Of a DNA stretch of 64,000 bases, positions 39,117 to 48,274 are shown piece after piece. The first letter of the stretch is position 1, and each line of letters starts with the position of its first letter. The stretch is from an uncultured Planococcus sp. (GTDB taxonomy: Bacteria > Bacillota > Bacilli > Bacillales_A > Planococcaceae): contig CANLRI010000005.1 in the NCBI GenBank assembly GCA_947493585.1, positions 62,001 through 126,000 on the forward strand. The letters are read 5' to 3'. Below the pieces are notes generated by a model that saw only the letters and a program-made list of their open reading frames with translations, did no database searches and was not told the DNA's origin. Both the position numbers and the translations under genes were made by a program.

Positions 39117-41999
39117 TCACTTTGCTTTTCTTTTCTTCGTGCTTGCCTTGCCGACCAGTTCTTTCATTCGTGCGCGGTCTCGCTCAAGAATCGGCTTTAA
39201 GTATTTGCCGGTATAAGATCCTTCAACTTTAGCGATATCTTCCGGCGTGCCAGTCGCCAAGATCGTGCCGCCTTTGTCTCCGCCTTCTGGTCCGAGGTCG
39301 ATCAAATAATCAGCCGTTTTGATAACATCGAGATTGTGCTCGATCGTCAACACGGTATCGCCATTGTCCACTAATCGTTGCAACACTTTCAACAAACGCG
39401 AAATATCATCGGCATGAAGCCCGGTCGTCGGTTCGTCTAAAATATAGAACGACTTGCCATTGGAGCGTTTATGCAATTCGGAAGCCAATTTGACACGCTG
39501 CGCTTCCCCACCGGATAGTGTAGTTGCCGGCTGCCCGAGTGTGACATAGCCAAGGCCGACATCGACGATAGTTTTCAATTTACGGTTGATCTTCGGAATA
39601 TTCTCGAAGAATCCATAAGCATCTTCCACCGTCATCTCCAATACGTCTGCAATGTTCTTGTCTTTATATTTCACTTCCAGCGTTTCGCGGTTATAGCGCT
39701 TGCCGTGGCAAATTTCACACGGTACGTAAACATCCGGCAGGAAATGCATTTCGATTTTGATGATGCCGTCGCCGCGGCAAGCTTCACAGCGCCCGCCTTT
39801 GACGTTAAAGCTGAAGCGCCCTTTTTTATAGCCGCGCACTTTCGCTTCATTCGTCGTCGCGTACACATCCCGGATGTCATCGAACACGCCTGTGTACGTC
39901 GCCGGGTTGGAACGCGGTGTACGACCGATTGGCGACTGGTCGATATCGATGACTTTTTCCAGTTCTTCGATGCCTTCGACCGATTTGTGCTGGCCCGGCT
40001 TGACCCGTGCCCGGTTCAATTTATGGGCTAGCGATTTGTAGAGAATCTCATTGATCAATGTGCTTTTCCCTGACCCCGAAACTCCGGTGACCGCTGTGAA
40101 CAAACCGATTGGAATATCAACGTCGACATTTTTCAAGTTATTCGCAGAAGCCCCGCGGATAGAGATCTTCCGCTCATTCGGCTGTCTGCGTTCAGCCGGC
40201 AGCGGAATGAACTTCTTGCCGCTCAAATACTGACCGGTCAGCGACTTCCTGTTTTTCATCACTTTTTCAGGTGCACCGGCTGCAATGATCTCGCCGCCGT
40301 GTACGCCAGCTCCAGGGCCGACATCGATGAGGTAATCCGCTGCCATCATTGTATCTTCGTCGTGTTCGACAACAATCAGCGTGTTGCCGATATCGCGCAT
40401 ATTTTTCAATGTGCTGATCAATCGGTCATTATCGCGCTGATGAAGGCCGATTGAAGGTTCATCGAGAATATAAAGGACGCCTGTCAGTCGCGATCCGATT
40501 TGAGTCGCGAGGCGAATGCGCTGGGCTTCGCCGCCGGATAATGTGCCTGATGCACGGTTCAATGTTAAGTAATCAAGCCCTACATTAATCAAGAAGCCGA
40601 CACGTTCTTGAATTTCGCGGAGAATCATGTTCGCGATCTGGCGGTCTTTTTCTGAAAGCGTCAAGCTGTCGAAGAATGCTTGTGCTTCTGTAATTGAGTA
40701 TTCAACCACTTGCCCGATGTGCAGGTCATTAACTTTGACTGCCAATGACTCGGGTTTTAACCGGTAGCCTGAACATGTCGGGCATGGCTGCTGGCCCATG
40801 AATTTCTCCATCATGTCCCGAATATAATCGGAACTGGTTTCCCGGTAGCGCCGGTCGACATTCGCGAGTACGCCTTCGAAGAAAATATGGCTGTCGCGGA
40901 TTTTGCCGTAATCATTTTCATAACGGAAACGAATTTTTTCATTATCGGAACCATGCAGGATGATGTTCACCTGGTCTTCAGGCAATTCTTTCATCGGCAC
41001 GTCCATTTCAATTCCAAAATGGCTGCATACTGCCTGCAGCAATTGCGGGTAGTATTGTGAACTCGTCGGGCGCCACGGGGCGATGGCATGATCCGCGAGG
41101 CTGACATCCCAATCCGGTATGACCAGTTCAGGGTCGACTTCCAGTTTCATCCCAAGCCCGTCGCATTCAGGGCAGGCCCCGAATGGCGAGTTGAAGGAAA
41201 ACATGCGCGGTTCCAATTCGCCAATGGAAAATCCGCAAATCGGGCAAGCATGATGTTCGCTGAACAGCAATTCCTCTTCTTCCATGACATCCACCAGCAC
41301 GCGCCCTTCCCCGAGACGCAAGGCAGACTCCAGCGAGTCGCTCAAGCGCGGGGCAATTCCGTCTTTCATGATGACGCGGTCAATGACGACTTCAATGGAA
41401 TGCTTTTTGTTTTTATCGAGCGAAATATTGTCATCCAAATCGATGAGTTCGCCATTGACGCGAACCCGTACATAGCCTTGTTTCTTAACGTCTTCCAACA
41501 GTTTCACATGGGTGCCTTTGCGTCCTGATACGAGCGGCGCCAGCACTTGCATGCGCGTCCGTTCCGGATATTCAACTAAGCGGTCGACCATCTGTTCGAC
41601 CGTCTGCGATGAAATCTCAATGCCATGGTTCGGGCAGATCGGCTTGCCGATCCGCGCGTACATGAGCCGTATATAATCGTAGATTTCCGTAACAGTCGCT
41701 ACGGTCGATCTCGGGTTTTTGCTTGTCGTCTTCTGGTCGATCGAAATCGCCGGAGACAAACCTTCAATTAAATCGACGTCCGGTTTGTCCATTTGGCCAA
41801 GAAATTGCCGTGCATAAGACGACAAAGATTCGACGTAACGGCGCTGGCCTTCCGCATAGATCGTATCGAACGCCAGGGATGATTTCCCAGAACCGGATAA
41901 ACCGGTCATGACGACGAGCTTATCGCGTGGGATCGTAACGTCGATGTTTTTTAAATTATGGGCACGCGCGCCTTGTATGCGTATCTCTTGGTTTTTCAA
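39117..41999 (-). CDS. uvrA: excinuclease ABC subunit A
   Basis: A 960-residue damage-recognition ATPase of nucleotide excision repair; it loads UvrB at lesions. Two ABC-type ATPase modules are present: Walker [10 protein letters not shown] near 33-41 and GVSGSGKST near 640. Signatures are [17 protein letters not shown] and [17 protein letters not shown]. Zinc modules show CPICG...CPECDG, CPTCSG and CEACRGDG...CEICHGKRY. It lies 6 nt after uvrB and is therefore in the LexA-box uvrBA operon. The lysine-rich end is normal. Confidence 0.98.
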   Translation of the reverse strand: MKNQEIRIQGARAHNLKNIDVTIPRDKLVVMTGLSGSGKSSLAFDTIYAEGQRRYVESLSSYARQFLGQMDKPDVDLIEGLSPAISIDQKTTSKNPRSTVATVTEIYDYIRLMYARIGKPICPNHGIEISSQTVEQMVDRLVEYPERTRMQVLAPLVSGRKGTHVKLLEDVKKQGYVRVRVNGELIDLDDNISLDKNKKHSIEVVIDRVIMKDGIAPRLSDSLESALRLGEGRVLVDVMEEEELLFSEHHACPICGFSIGELEPRMFSFNSPFGACPECDGLGMKLEVDPELVIPDWDVSLADHAIAPWRPTSSQYYPQLLQAVCSHFGIEMDVPMKELPEDQVNIILHGSDNEKIRFRYENDYGKIRDSHIFFEGVLANVDRRYRETSSDYIRDMMEKFMGQQPCPTCSGYRLKPESLAVKVNDLHIGQVVEYSITEAQAFFDSLTLSEKDRQIANMILREIQERVGFLINVGLDYLTLNRASGTLSGGEAQRIRLATQIGSRLTGVLYILDEPSIGLHQRDNDRLISTLKNMRDIGNTLIVVEHDEDTMMAADYLIDVGPGAGVHGGEIIAAGAPEKVMKNRKSLTGQYLSGKKFIPLPAERRQPNERKISIRGASANNLKNVDVDIPIGLFTAVTGVSGSGKSTLINEILYKSLAHKLNRARVKPGQHKSVEGIEELEKVIDIDQSPIGRTPRSNPATYTGVFDDIRDVYATTNEAKVRGYKKGRFSFNVKGGRCEACRGDGIIKIEMHFLPDVYVPCEICHGKRYNRETLEVKYKDKNIADVLEMTVEDAYGFFENIPKINRKLKTIVDVGLGYVTLGQPATTLSGGEAQRVKLASELHKRSNGKSFYILDEPTTGLHADDISRLLKVLQRLVDNGDTVLTIEHNLDVIKTADYLIDLGPEGGDKGGTILATGTPEDIAKVEGSYTGKYLKPILERDRARMKELVGKASTKKRKAK

Positions 42000-42005
42000 G
42001 TCCTA

Positions 42006-43988
42006 TCATCCTTCCGCTTTCAATTCCAACACTGTATCACGCAGTTCTGCGGCACGTTCGAAATCGAGCGCTTTCGCCGCTTCTTTCATTTCCTTCTCAA
42101 GCAATGTGACGAGCTTCATGCGGTCTTCTTTTTTGAGCTTCTTGCCTTCGACCGCTTTGCTGACATACTCTTCCGCTTCTTCCGCCGCTTCTGTTGCACG
42201 GATGACGTCGCGGATCTTTTTCTTTATGGTTACCGGCGTAATGCCGTGTTCTTCATTATAAGCTGCCTGGATGGTGCGGCGTCGGGTTGTCTCATCGATC
42301 GCTTTCTGCATCGAATCCGTGATCCGGTCCGCATACATGATGACGTGGCCGTTCTCGTTCCGGGCAGCACGCCCCATCGTCTGGATCAAGGAACGTTCTG
42401 AACGCAGGAAGCCTTCTTTATCGGCATCGAGAATGGTGACCAATGAAACTTCGGGAATATCGAGTCCTTCACGCAGCAAGTTGATGCCGACTAGCACATC
42501 GTATACGCCCATCCGCAACTCGCGGATGATTTCGATACGCTCGAGCGTCTTTATCTCGGAATGGAGGTAATTGACTTTAACGCCTGCTTCTTTCAAATAA
42601 TTCGTCAAGTCTTCTGACATTTTCTTCGTCAATGTCGTGACCAATACACGCTCTCCACGCTCTTTGCGCTGTTGGATTTCGTACATAAGATCATCGATTT
42701 GCCCTTCGATCGGCCTGATTTCGATTTCTGGATCAAGCAAGCCCGTCGGACGGATAATCTGCTCGACCATTTCCGGTGTGTGCTCGAGTTCATAAGGGCC
42801 CGGCGTTGCTGAAACGAATACCGCCTGGTCGATATGCTCTTCGAACTCGTCGAATGTCAACGGGCGGTTATCCATGGCGGATGGCAGACGGAAGCCGTGA
42901 TCGACGAGCACTTTCTTGCGTGCTTGGTCCCCATTGAACATGCCGCGAACTTGAGGCAGCGTAACGTGGCTTTCATCGACGACCAGCAGGAAATCGTCTG
43001 GGAAATAATCAATCAACGTATAAGGTTGTGCGCCTGCTGGACGCAGCGTCAAATGGCGTGAATAGTTTTCGATGCCTGAGCAGAAGCCCATCTCGCGCAT
43101 CATTTCCAAATCGTAGCGCGTACGCTGCTCGAGCCGCTGCGCTTCGAGCAATTTATCTTCCGCACGCATTTCCTTCAGGCGTTCTTCCAGTTCCGCTTCG
43201 ATATTTTCGATGGCTCTGACCATCTTGTCTTCCCGCGTAACAAAGTGGGATGCCGGGAAAATAGCGACGTGTTCGCGGTCGCCGATGATTTCCCCTGTCA
43301 GGGCATCAACTTCCCGTATGCGGTCGATTTCATCGCCAAAAAACTCCACGCGCAAGCAGCGCTCATCGCGCGAAGCCGGGAAGATTTCGACCACATCGCC
43401 ACGTACGCGGAATGTCCCGCGGATGAAATTGATGTCGTTGCGCTCATATTGCACATCGACCAATTTGCGCAGCAGCTGATTGCGTTCGATCTCCATTCCT
43501 TTGCGCAGCGAGACGACGAGTTCACGGTATTCTTTAGGGGAACCGAGGCCGTAGATGCAGGAAACGGAGGCGATGACGATGACATCATCGCGCTCGAACA
43601 AGGAACTGGTCGCTGAGTGGCGCAATTTGTCGATTTCGTCATTGATGCTCGCATCTTTTTCTATGAATGTATCTGACTGCGGTACGTATGCCTCAGGCTG
43701 ATAATAATCGTAATAGCTGACGAAGTATTCTACGGCATTGTCAGGGAAAAACTCCTTGAACTCGCTATAGAGTTGCCCTGCCAATGTCTTGTTATGGGCC
43801 ATGACCAATGTCGGCTTTTTTACTTGTTGAATGACATTCGACATCGTATAGGTTTTCCCCGTACCGGTCGCACCGAGCAAGGTCTGGAACCTTTTGCCGT
43901 CGATGATGCCTTGGGTTAATTGGGCGATGGCTTCCGGTTGATCGCCCGCCGGTTCATAAGGGGCTTGCAGGTTAAATTCCTTTTTCAT
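42006..43988 (-). CDS. uvrB: excinuclease ABC subunit B
   Basis: A 660-residue helicase-like subunit that verifies the lesion and recruits UvrC. Walker A GATGTGKT is near 39-46, the beta-hairpin is [26 protein letters not shown] near 92-117, and helicase motifs [14 protein letters not shown] and QTMGRAARN are present. A C-terminal UVR motif ([22 protein letters not shown]) binds UvrA/UvrC. It is first of the uvrBA operon with a LexA-type box upstream. Confidence 0.98.
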   Translation of the reverse strand: MKKEFNLQAPYEPAGDQPEAIAQLTQGIIDGKRFQTLLGATGTGKTYTMSNVIQQVKKPTLVMAHNKTLAGQLYSEFKEFFPDNAVEYFVSYYDYYQPEAYVPQSDTFIEKDASINDEIDKLRHSATSSLFERDDVIVIASVSCIYGLGSPKEYRELVVSLRKGMEIERNQLLRKLVDVQYERNDINFIRGTFRVRGDVVEIFPASRDERCLRVEFFGDEIDRIREVDALTGEIIGDREHVAIFPASHFVTREDKMVRAIENIEAELEERLKEMRAEDKLLEAQRLEQRTRYDLEMMREMGFCSGIENYSRHLTLRPAGAQPYTLIDYFPDDFLLVVDESHVTLPQVRGMFNGDQARKKVLVDHGFRLPSAMDNRPLTFDEFEEHIDQAVFVSATPGPYELEHTPEMVEQIIRPTGLLDPEIEIRPIEGQIDDLMYEIQQRKERGERVLVTTLTKKMSEDLTNYLKEAGVKVNYLHSEIKTLERIEIIRELRMGVYDVLVGINLLREGLDIPEVSLVTILDADKEGFLRSERSLIQTMGRAARNENGHVIMYADRITDSMQKAIDETTRRRTIQAAYNEEHGITPVTIKKKIRDVIRATEAAEEAEEYVSKAVEGKKLKKEDRMKLVTLLEKEMKEAAKALDFERAAELRDTVLELKAEG

Positions 43989-44057
43989 GGATATGTCCTC
44001 CCGTATTTTTCACTAGTTCTACTTTAACATATGCCCTAAAATTCGCCTAACAAAAAG

Positions 44058-44071
44058 CGAACGTATGTTTT
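44058..44071. promoter_or_regulatory. LexA (DinR) box of uvrBA
   Basis: CGAACGTATGTTTT matches the Bacillus SOS consensus CGAACRNRYGTTYC except at the last position. It is about 70 nt upstream of the uvrB start, where uvrBA is SOS-controlled in Bacillus. Confidence 0.7.
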
Positions 44072-44154
44072 TTCTCAAGTATATTCAACTGATTGCCTGT
44101 TTGCAGGACAGATTTTGCATTCCATTGAAGCACCGTTGCCCTAATCAAGGCATA

Positions 44155-44188
44155 AAAAAACCGCCCGGAGTTTCTCCGGGCGGTTCTG
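44155..44188 (-). terminator. terminator of the IDEAL-domain gene
   Basis: ACCGCCCGGAG / CTCCGGGCGGT is followed by a T-run on the minus strand, directly after the stop codon. Confidence 0.82.
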
Positions 44189-44428
44189 TTATTCTTCTTC
44201 CCGCTTCAGCTCTTGCAGCTGCGCAGTATATGTGTCGAAAGATTTGCGGTCGTTATGATCCAGGGCTTCGTCGATAAGTGCCAGCAATTGCGTTTCCTGC
44301 TGTTCGCGGTGAACATGCTTCAAGAACAGATCCAGATAGATCTCATTCAGCAGCTTTTCCGCTTCCGTGATCTTTTTCGTTTGAGCCATCGCTTTCATGA
44401 AGTCAGCATAAGAATAATAGTTTTCCAT
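44189..44428 (-). CDS. small IDEAL-domain protein
   Basis: A 79-residue acidic soluble protein. The IDEAL domain, named for its motif, is literally visible as LALIDEALDHNDRKSFDTYTAQLQEL in the C-terminal half, preceded by LLNEIYLDLFLKHV. Such small proteins are common in Bacillales. Some carry this domain at the end of RNA- or regulator-binding proteins; the function is unknown. ATG follows GGGGTGAAGA. It lies between uvrB and comK and is transcribed divergently from comK. Confidence 0.8.
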   Translation of the reverse strand: MENYYSYADFMKAMAQTKKITEAEKLLNEIYLDLFLKHVHREQQETQLLALIDEALDHNDRKSFDTYTAQLQELKREEE

Positions 44429-44514
44429 TCTTCTTCACCCCGAATGCTTTTCATTAGTATACACGAAAGCGCAAGAAAGAAGCAAGAGTTTTTTGAAAAT
44501 TACAACGAGATTGA

Positions 44515-44544
44515 AAAAATAATTTTTTCGAAAAATAATTATTG
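44515..44544. promoter_or_regulatory. AT-rich K-box-like elements upstream of comK
   Basis: AAAA-N5-TTTT occurs once perfectly (44515-44527), as in ComK-binding AT-boxes. A related AAAAATAATTATT begins at 44531, giving a direct repeat about 16 bp apart. The spacing is not one of the standard 8, 18 or 31 bp, so ComK autoactivation here is tentative. Confidence 0.4.
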
Positions 44545-44548
44545 TGTA

Positions 44549-44569
44549 TTTTCCATTTTTTATTATAAT
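44549..44569 (+). promoter_or_regulatory. -10 region of the comK promoter
   Basis: A consensus TATAAT at 44564-44569, 35 nt upstream of the comK ATG. The -35 is poor (TTGTGT with a 16-nt spacer at best), which fits a promoter needing activation. Confidence 0.5.
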
Positions 44570-44604
44570 GAGGTATGTAAAGTAAATTTAGGGGGTAAAT
44601 ATTC

Positions 44605-45159
44605 ATGGGTAAGAAGAATCAATATCCTGTCTCTTATACAATTTGCAGCAATACATATGCGCTGCTTCCGTATATGGACGGCCACCGGCTCTTGACACGG
44701 GTCATTGAAGACCGCAGCGAATTCCTGGTGGAGGAATCGGTCTATAAAATTGTGGCGAAATCTTGCTCTTTCTATCGCGGCTCCCTCGCCAGCGCCACAC
44801 TCTACGCACAAAAAGCGATTGGCGTAAAACACAAGCCGCCGATCATTGTCGGCGAGTATTACGGCAATCCGTTAATTTTCTTTCCTACCCACTCTCCGAA
44901 AAACAAGGATTCCATCTGGTTCAATTTCGATGCTATCGATTTGATTGCGGCGGATGACAGCGGGCGCGGCAGTTTGGTATCGCTCAGCAATGGCGTCGTC
45001 GTCCCTGCGGACATCTCTCCTATCGCGCTTCGCAACCAGCATTCATTCACCGGGTCTTTGCGCCGCTATTTTAAAAAAGCCCAGCGCGTCCATAACCACC
45101 GGATGAATTATGTGACAAAACGTGCGTTTCCGCCTCGCAGCCAGCAGCCGCTGGATTAA
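44605..45159 (+). CDS. comK: competence transcription factor ComK
   Basis: A 184-residue ComK homologue, the master activator of DNA-uptake genes in Bacillus. Diagnostic are VAKSCSFYRGSLASATLYAQKAIG followed by KHKPPIIV and LIFFPT, which align with the core of B. subtilis ComK (KSC.FF.GSSY.GRK, KPPI.VD, FLFPT). An N-terminal YPVSYTICSNTYALLPYMDG segment matches its start. It is slightly shorter than the 192-residue B. subtilis protein, and the C-terminal region (MecA/ClpC-sensitive in B. subtilis) is diverged and basic. ATG follows AGGGGGT. The 3' end overlaps the convergent gene at 45156-45521 by 4 bp, without a terminator. Confidence 0.88.
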   Translation: MGKKNQYPVSYTICSNTYALLPYMDGHRLLTRVIEDRSEFLVEESVYKIVAKSCSFYRGSLASATLYAQKAIGVKHKPPIIVGEYYGNPLIFFPTHSPKNKDSIWFNFDAIDLIAADDSGRGSLVSLSNGVVVPADISPIALRNQHSFTGSLRRYFKKAQRVHNHRMNYVTKRAFPPRSQQPLD

Positions 45160-45521
45160 AAAGATTTAGCGGCTGCTGTCAGGTAAAGCCTCAATTGATC
45201 TTCAACGGCATTTTTCAAACGGATATTCAAATAGCGGCGATGGTCTTCATAGCCGCCATGGCAAAACACATATTCCGAGAAATTGTCGTCTTTACTTCCC
45301 CGCCTCACCTTCATGCCATTGGCCCTCATCAACTCGATGGTTTCGGCCAGGTCGCCTTTTGCCCGTTCGATCGCCCGATCCAATAATTCCACATAAGGGG
45401 CTTTCAGTTTAAAAGGGCTTTTTTGGATCCACTCGCGATCCCGTTCCAAAATGAGGAGCACCATCGGCAATTGCACCCGCTTCTCAAACACGGCTATTTC
45501 CGCCCTTGAAATCAGGGGCAT
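45156..45521 (-). CDS. uncharacterised 121-residue protein with a LexA box
   Basis: I do not recognise this family. The product is 121 residues, soluble, mostly helical and charged (FEKRVQLPMVLLILERDREWIQ..., LLDRAIERAKGDLAETIELMRANGMKVRRG...). It ends in an aromatic/His-rich segment (YVFCHGGYEDHRRYLNIRLKNAVEDQLRLYL), with one cysteine and no transmembrane helix. ATG at 45519-45521 has a GGGGGGTGAGGA site. A sigma-A promoter and a LexA-type box lie directly upstream, predicting SOS induction. It converges on comK with a 4-bp overlap at the stop codons. Codon use looks like that of the neighbours, so it need not be recent transfer. Confidence 0.75.
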   Translation of the reverse strand: MPLISRAEIAVFEKRVQLPMVLLILERDREWIQKSPFKLKAPYVELLDRAIERAKGDLAETIELMRANGMKVRRGSKDDNFSEYVFCHGGYEDHRRYLNIRLKNAVEDQLRLYLTAAAKSF

Positions 45522-45543
45522 TTCCTCACCCCCCAGCTAATAG

Positions 45544-45555
45544 GAACAAGTGTTC
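45544..45555. promoter_or_regulatory. LexA (DinR) box of the uncharacterised gene
   Basis: GAACAAGTGTTC fits GAAC-RNRY-GTTC exactly. It begins 23 nt upstream of the start codon and sits at about +2 to +13 of the predicted transcript, where LexA would block transcription. Confidence 0.7.
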
Positions 45556-45563
45556 TTATTTTC

Positions 45564-45591
45564 ATTTTAACCGGGAATTCGGAAATTGCAA
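45564..45591 (-). promoter_or_regulatory. sigma-A promoter of the LexA-box gene
   Basis: Minus strand: TTGCAA (45586-45591), a 16-nt spacer, then TAAAAT (45564-45569). The transcript is predicted to start near 45557. Confidence 0.6.
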
Positions 45592-45670
45592 GGGCCGCCA
45601 GTTAAAAAAGGACGATTTCGTTTGATTTTTTGCTATGACTGAAGAACCGGGCAGAATTTGTCCACCACAT

Positions 45671-45728
45671 AAAAAATCGCCTTTCGGCATGCAGGTTCAA
45701 CACCTGCATTTCGATAAGGCGATTTTTT
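45671..45728. terminator. long two-tier hairpin terminator
   Basis: The outer stem AAAAAATCGCCTT / AAGGCGATTTTTT and the inner stem ATGCAGG / CCTGCAT make a long hairpin with A/T-runs on both sides. It follows the UbiB-like kinase stop and could work in either direction. Confidence 0.75.
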
Positions 45729-45731
45729 GTG

Positions 45732-47348
45732 TTACCTGATGGCACGGAATGCCCAAAGGGAACCGACGAAAAAGACCGACGAAACCCAAAGGAACGGTTC
45801 GTGCCAGAACCAGACGGATAATGAAATCCCGGAAAACGACAGCAGTGAGAAGATGCCGGCAAACATCCTGCTCTGCAGATTGCGCTGATGTTCCCGCTCC
45901 CGGCCTTCCTTGTTCTCCAAGTAATGGCGGATGCGTTCCGGTTCATCGAGAAAGTTGATGAGTTTTTTCGGGAATGCCCGCGCCGGCCCTGTGGAATTGA
46001 GGATCCAGCGGAAGACGTCTTCCTTGCCGAAAATCCCTTTCCCTTCCCGTTTGGTCGAAGCCCATTCCAGAACGCGCGGTCGTGCCAGCGCGAAGAGATC
46101 GACGTTCGGATCCAAAACATGCAAGACGCCGACAAAGATCGAAGCGGCGCGGCCGAAGAATGCGAATTCGGCAGGCAGCTGCACCGGCTGCGTCCGGACA
46201 ATATCCTGCATGTCTTTCAATAGCCGTTCGACGACAAAGCTGTCCATCTGCATCAATTCATTCGATTCGTAAGCAGCGACGAGCCGCTCCACAGCATCCG
46301 CTAGTAAGTCGCGGTCAGCATGCGGCAGCAGGAAACGCAGATCTTCCAAGCCATCGAGTACTTGTTCATAGTTTTTGAACAGGATGCCTTCTGCAATCAA
46401 TAGGATCGCTTGTGAATCGCGCTCGGAGATCGTGCCGATCATGCCAAAATCAATCAGCACGATGGTGCCGTCCGGCTTCAACAGGATATTGCCGCCGTGT
46501 GGGTCGGCATGGAACTGGCCGCCGTACAGTACTTGCTCTAAGAACAAAATGAACAAACGCTCGGAAATTTCGTGGCGGTTGAGCCCATGCTCTTCGATAA
46601 AGCTGATATCGGTGATCCTTGCACCTTCAATCCATTCCATTACCAATACACGGCGCGTCGTGTATTCATCGTAATAGACCGGGATGTGGACGCCGTTCAT
46701 TTCCGCGAAGCGGTCCGCAAAAGCGCGGCCGTTCTGAAGTTCGCGGACAAAGTTCAGTTCAGCGCCGATCGTTTCAGTCATTTCGACGTATAATTGGTCA
46801 AAATCGACTTGTTTGGTGAACGGGGTAAATTTTTTCGCGAGCCAAATGACGATGCGCATCGCCTGGAAATCGGCGCGGATGATGCGGTCGGTTCCCGGTC
46901 GCTGGACTTTGACAGCGACTTCGGTGCCGTTTTTCAATCGGCCTTTGAACACTTCGCCAATGGAGGCGGAAGCGATCGCTTGATCCGATAATTCATCCAA
47001 ATAATTGCCGTGCTCAACATTCCATTCCTGCTCCAGCACTTCAATAATGTCTTTTCGCGGCACGGATGGCACGCGGTCCGTCAATCCCTCAAGTTCCGCC
47101 AAGAAGCTCGGCGGCATGATATCCGCACGGGTTGACAGGAATTGGCCCAATTTAATCATCAAGCCGCCCAGCTTGAGCGCCAGTTCCTTGTATTCTTTTG
47201 CCTGGCGGGTAACGAGCTCATTCCAGCGCTGTTCAACGACTGGAGTCCACTTGCCCCTATTGCGCCTTTGGAAAAGCGCCACTTGCAAATAAAATCGGAT
47301 CGCCATGGAAACGATGCGGTAAATACGGAGATATGTAACCTGGTTCAT
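45732..47348 (-). CDS. ABC1/UbiB-family atypical kinase
   Basis: A 538-residue member of the UbiB/COQ8 atypical kinase-like family. The family KxGQ signature is LGGLMIKLGQFLSTRADIMP near 58-77. The AxAS motif (AIASASIGEVFKG) replaces the usual nucleotide loop. The invariant lysine is in VAVKVQRPG, and FHADPHGGNILL plus LIDFGMIG form the catalytic core near 285-310. Two C-terminal hydrophobic segments (about 488-508 and 514-533) anchor it to the membrane. ATG at 47346-47348 follows GGGGGGAG. The substrate is unknown; Bacillales make menaquinone, so a link to isoprenoid lipid handling is only plausible. Confidence 0.9.
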   Translation of the reverse strand: MNQVTYLRIYRIVSMAIRFYLQVALFQRRNRGKWTPVVEQRWNELVTRQAKEYKELALKLGGLMIKLGQFLSTRADIMPPSFLAELEGLTDRVPSVPRKDIIEVLEQEWNVEHGNYLDELSDQAIASASIGEVFKGRLKNGTEVAVKVQRPGTDRIIRADFQAMRIVIWLAKKFTPFTKQVDFDQLYVEMTETIGAELNFVRELQNGRAFADRFAEMNGVHIPVYYDEYTTRRVLVMEWIEGARITDISFIEEHGLNRHEISERLFILFLEQVLYGGQFHADPHGGNILLKPDGTIVLIDFGMIGTISERDSQAILLIAEGILFKNYEQVLDGLEDLRFLLPHADRDLLADAVERLVAAYESNELMQMDSFVVERLLKDMQDIVRTQPVQLPAEFAFFGRAASIFVGVLHVLDPNVDLFALARPRVLEWASTKREGKGIFGKEDVFRWILNSTGPARAFPKKLINFLDEPERIRHYLENKEGREREHQRNLQSRMFAGIFSLLSFSGISLSVWFWHEPFLWVSSVFFVGSLWAFRAIR

Positions 47349-47373
47349 GAATGAGCTCCCCCCTGTTGTTCCC

Positions 47374-47403
47374 ATTATAGAGTTTGGTGACAGATTAGTC
47401 CAA
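47374..47403 (-). promoter_or_regulatory. sigma-A promoter of the UbiB-like kinase
   Basis: Minus strand: TTGGAC (47398-47403), an 18-nt spacer, then a consensus TATAAT (47374-47379), 25 nt upstream of the start. Confidence 0.65.
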
Positions 47404-47448
47404 AAAGTGGTATGTTTTTAACGGATGGATTATCAAAGGGGGATGGAT

Positions 47449-48225
47449 ATGGAAACAATTCATTATGAACAAAAAGGAAATTTAGCGTTCATCACATTGA
47501 ACCGGCCGGATGCGATGAATGCATTCAATTACGATATGCTCGCTGAACTTGGCCAAGTGGCAGAAGCGATCCGCATCAATCCGGATATCCGTGTCGTCGT
47601 CTTCACCGGCGCCGGCGACAAGGCTTTCAGTGTCGGGGCCGACTTGAAAGAACGCAAGACCTTGACGCAAGACCAGGTCAAGCGCAATATCTATAAGATC
47701 GGTGAAGTGTTCACGACCATCGAAAACTTGCCGCAGCCGACAATCGCCATGATCAATGGCTACGCGTTCGGCGGCGGTATGGAGCTCGCCTTGGCGTGTG
47801 ATTTCCGCATCGCGGCAGATGATACATTGCTTGGGTTGACCGAAACGAGCCTCGCGATCATCCCGGGCGCCGGCGGCACGCAGCGCCTGCCGAGATTGAT
47901 CGGCGAAGCGAAAGCGATGGAGCTGATTTTGACTGCGCGTCGCTTGAAATCTTCAGAGGCGCTTGATTACGGCCTCGTCACCCGCCTTGCTGCGGGCGAT
48001 GATTTGGCGCAAGTGACAGGCGAATTTGCGGATTCGATTTTAGCGAACGGGCCGATCGCCTTGCAGCAGGCCAAATTCGCCATCAAAAACGGCATGAACG
48101 CCGATATGCAGACAGGGCTTCAAATCGAACGGAAAGCATACGAAATCACCATCCCGACAGAAGACCGCGTCGAGGCGCTGCTCGCGTTCGGCGAGAAACG
48201 CAAACCGGAATTCAAAGGGCGTTAA
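47449..48225 (+). CDS. enoyl-CoA hydratase/isomerase
   Basis: A 258-residue crotonase-fold enzyme. The oxyanion-hole segments are FSVGADLKE near 63-71 and NGYAFGGGMELAL near 103-115. Both catalytic glutamates are present, Glu112 in GGMEL and Glu132 in LTETSLAIIPGAGG, so true hydratase activity is likely. The length and order resemble B. subtilis YngF-type hydratases of fatty-acid or branched-chain acid breakdown. ATG at 47449 follows AAAGGGGG; the upstream ATG codons overlap that site. It is monocistronic with a terminator. Confidence 0.92.
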   Translation: METIHYEQKGNLAFITLNRPDAMNAFNYDMLAELGQVAEAIRINPDIRVVVFTGAGDKAFSVGADLKERKTLTQDQVKRNIYKIGEVFTTIENLPQPTIAMINGYAFGGGMELALACDFRIAADDTLLGLTETSLAIIPGAGGTQRLPRLIGEAKAMELILTARRLKSSEALDYGLVTRLAAGDDLAQVTGEFADSILANGPIALQQAKFAIKNGMNADMQTGLQIERKAYEITIPTEDRVEALLAFGEKRKPEFKGR

Positions 48226-48231
48226 CAAAAG

Positions 48232-48269
48232 AAAAAGCCAGGCGGAGAAATTTCTCCGCCTGGCTTTTT
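48232..48269. terminator. bidirectional terminator
   Basis: AAAAGCCAGGCGGAGAAA / TTTCTCCGCCTGGCTTTT is a nearly loopless long stem flanked by A/T-runs. It ends the hydratase and the convergent S9 peptidase genes. Confidence 0.88.
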
Positions 48270-48274
48270 TATAT

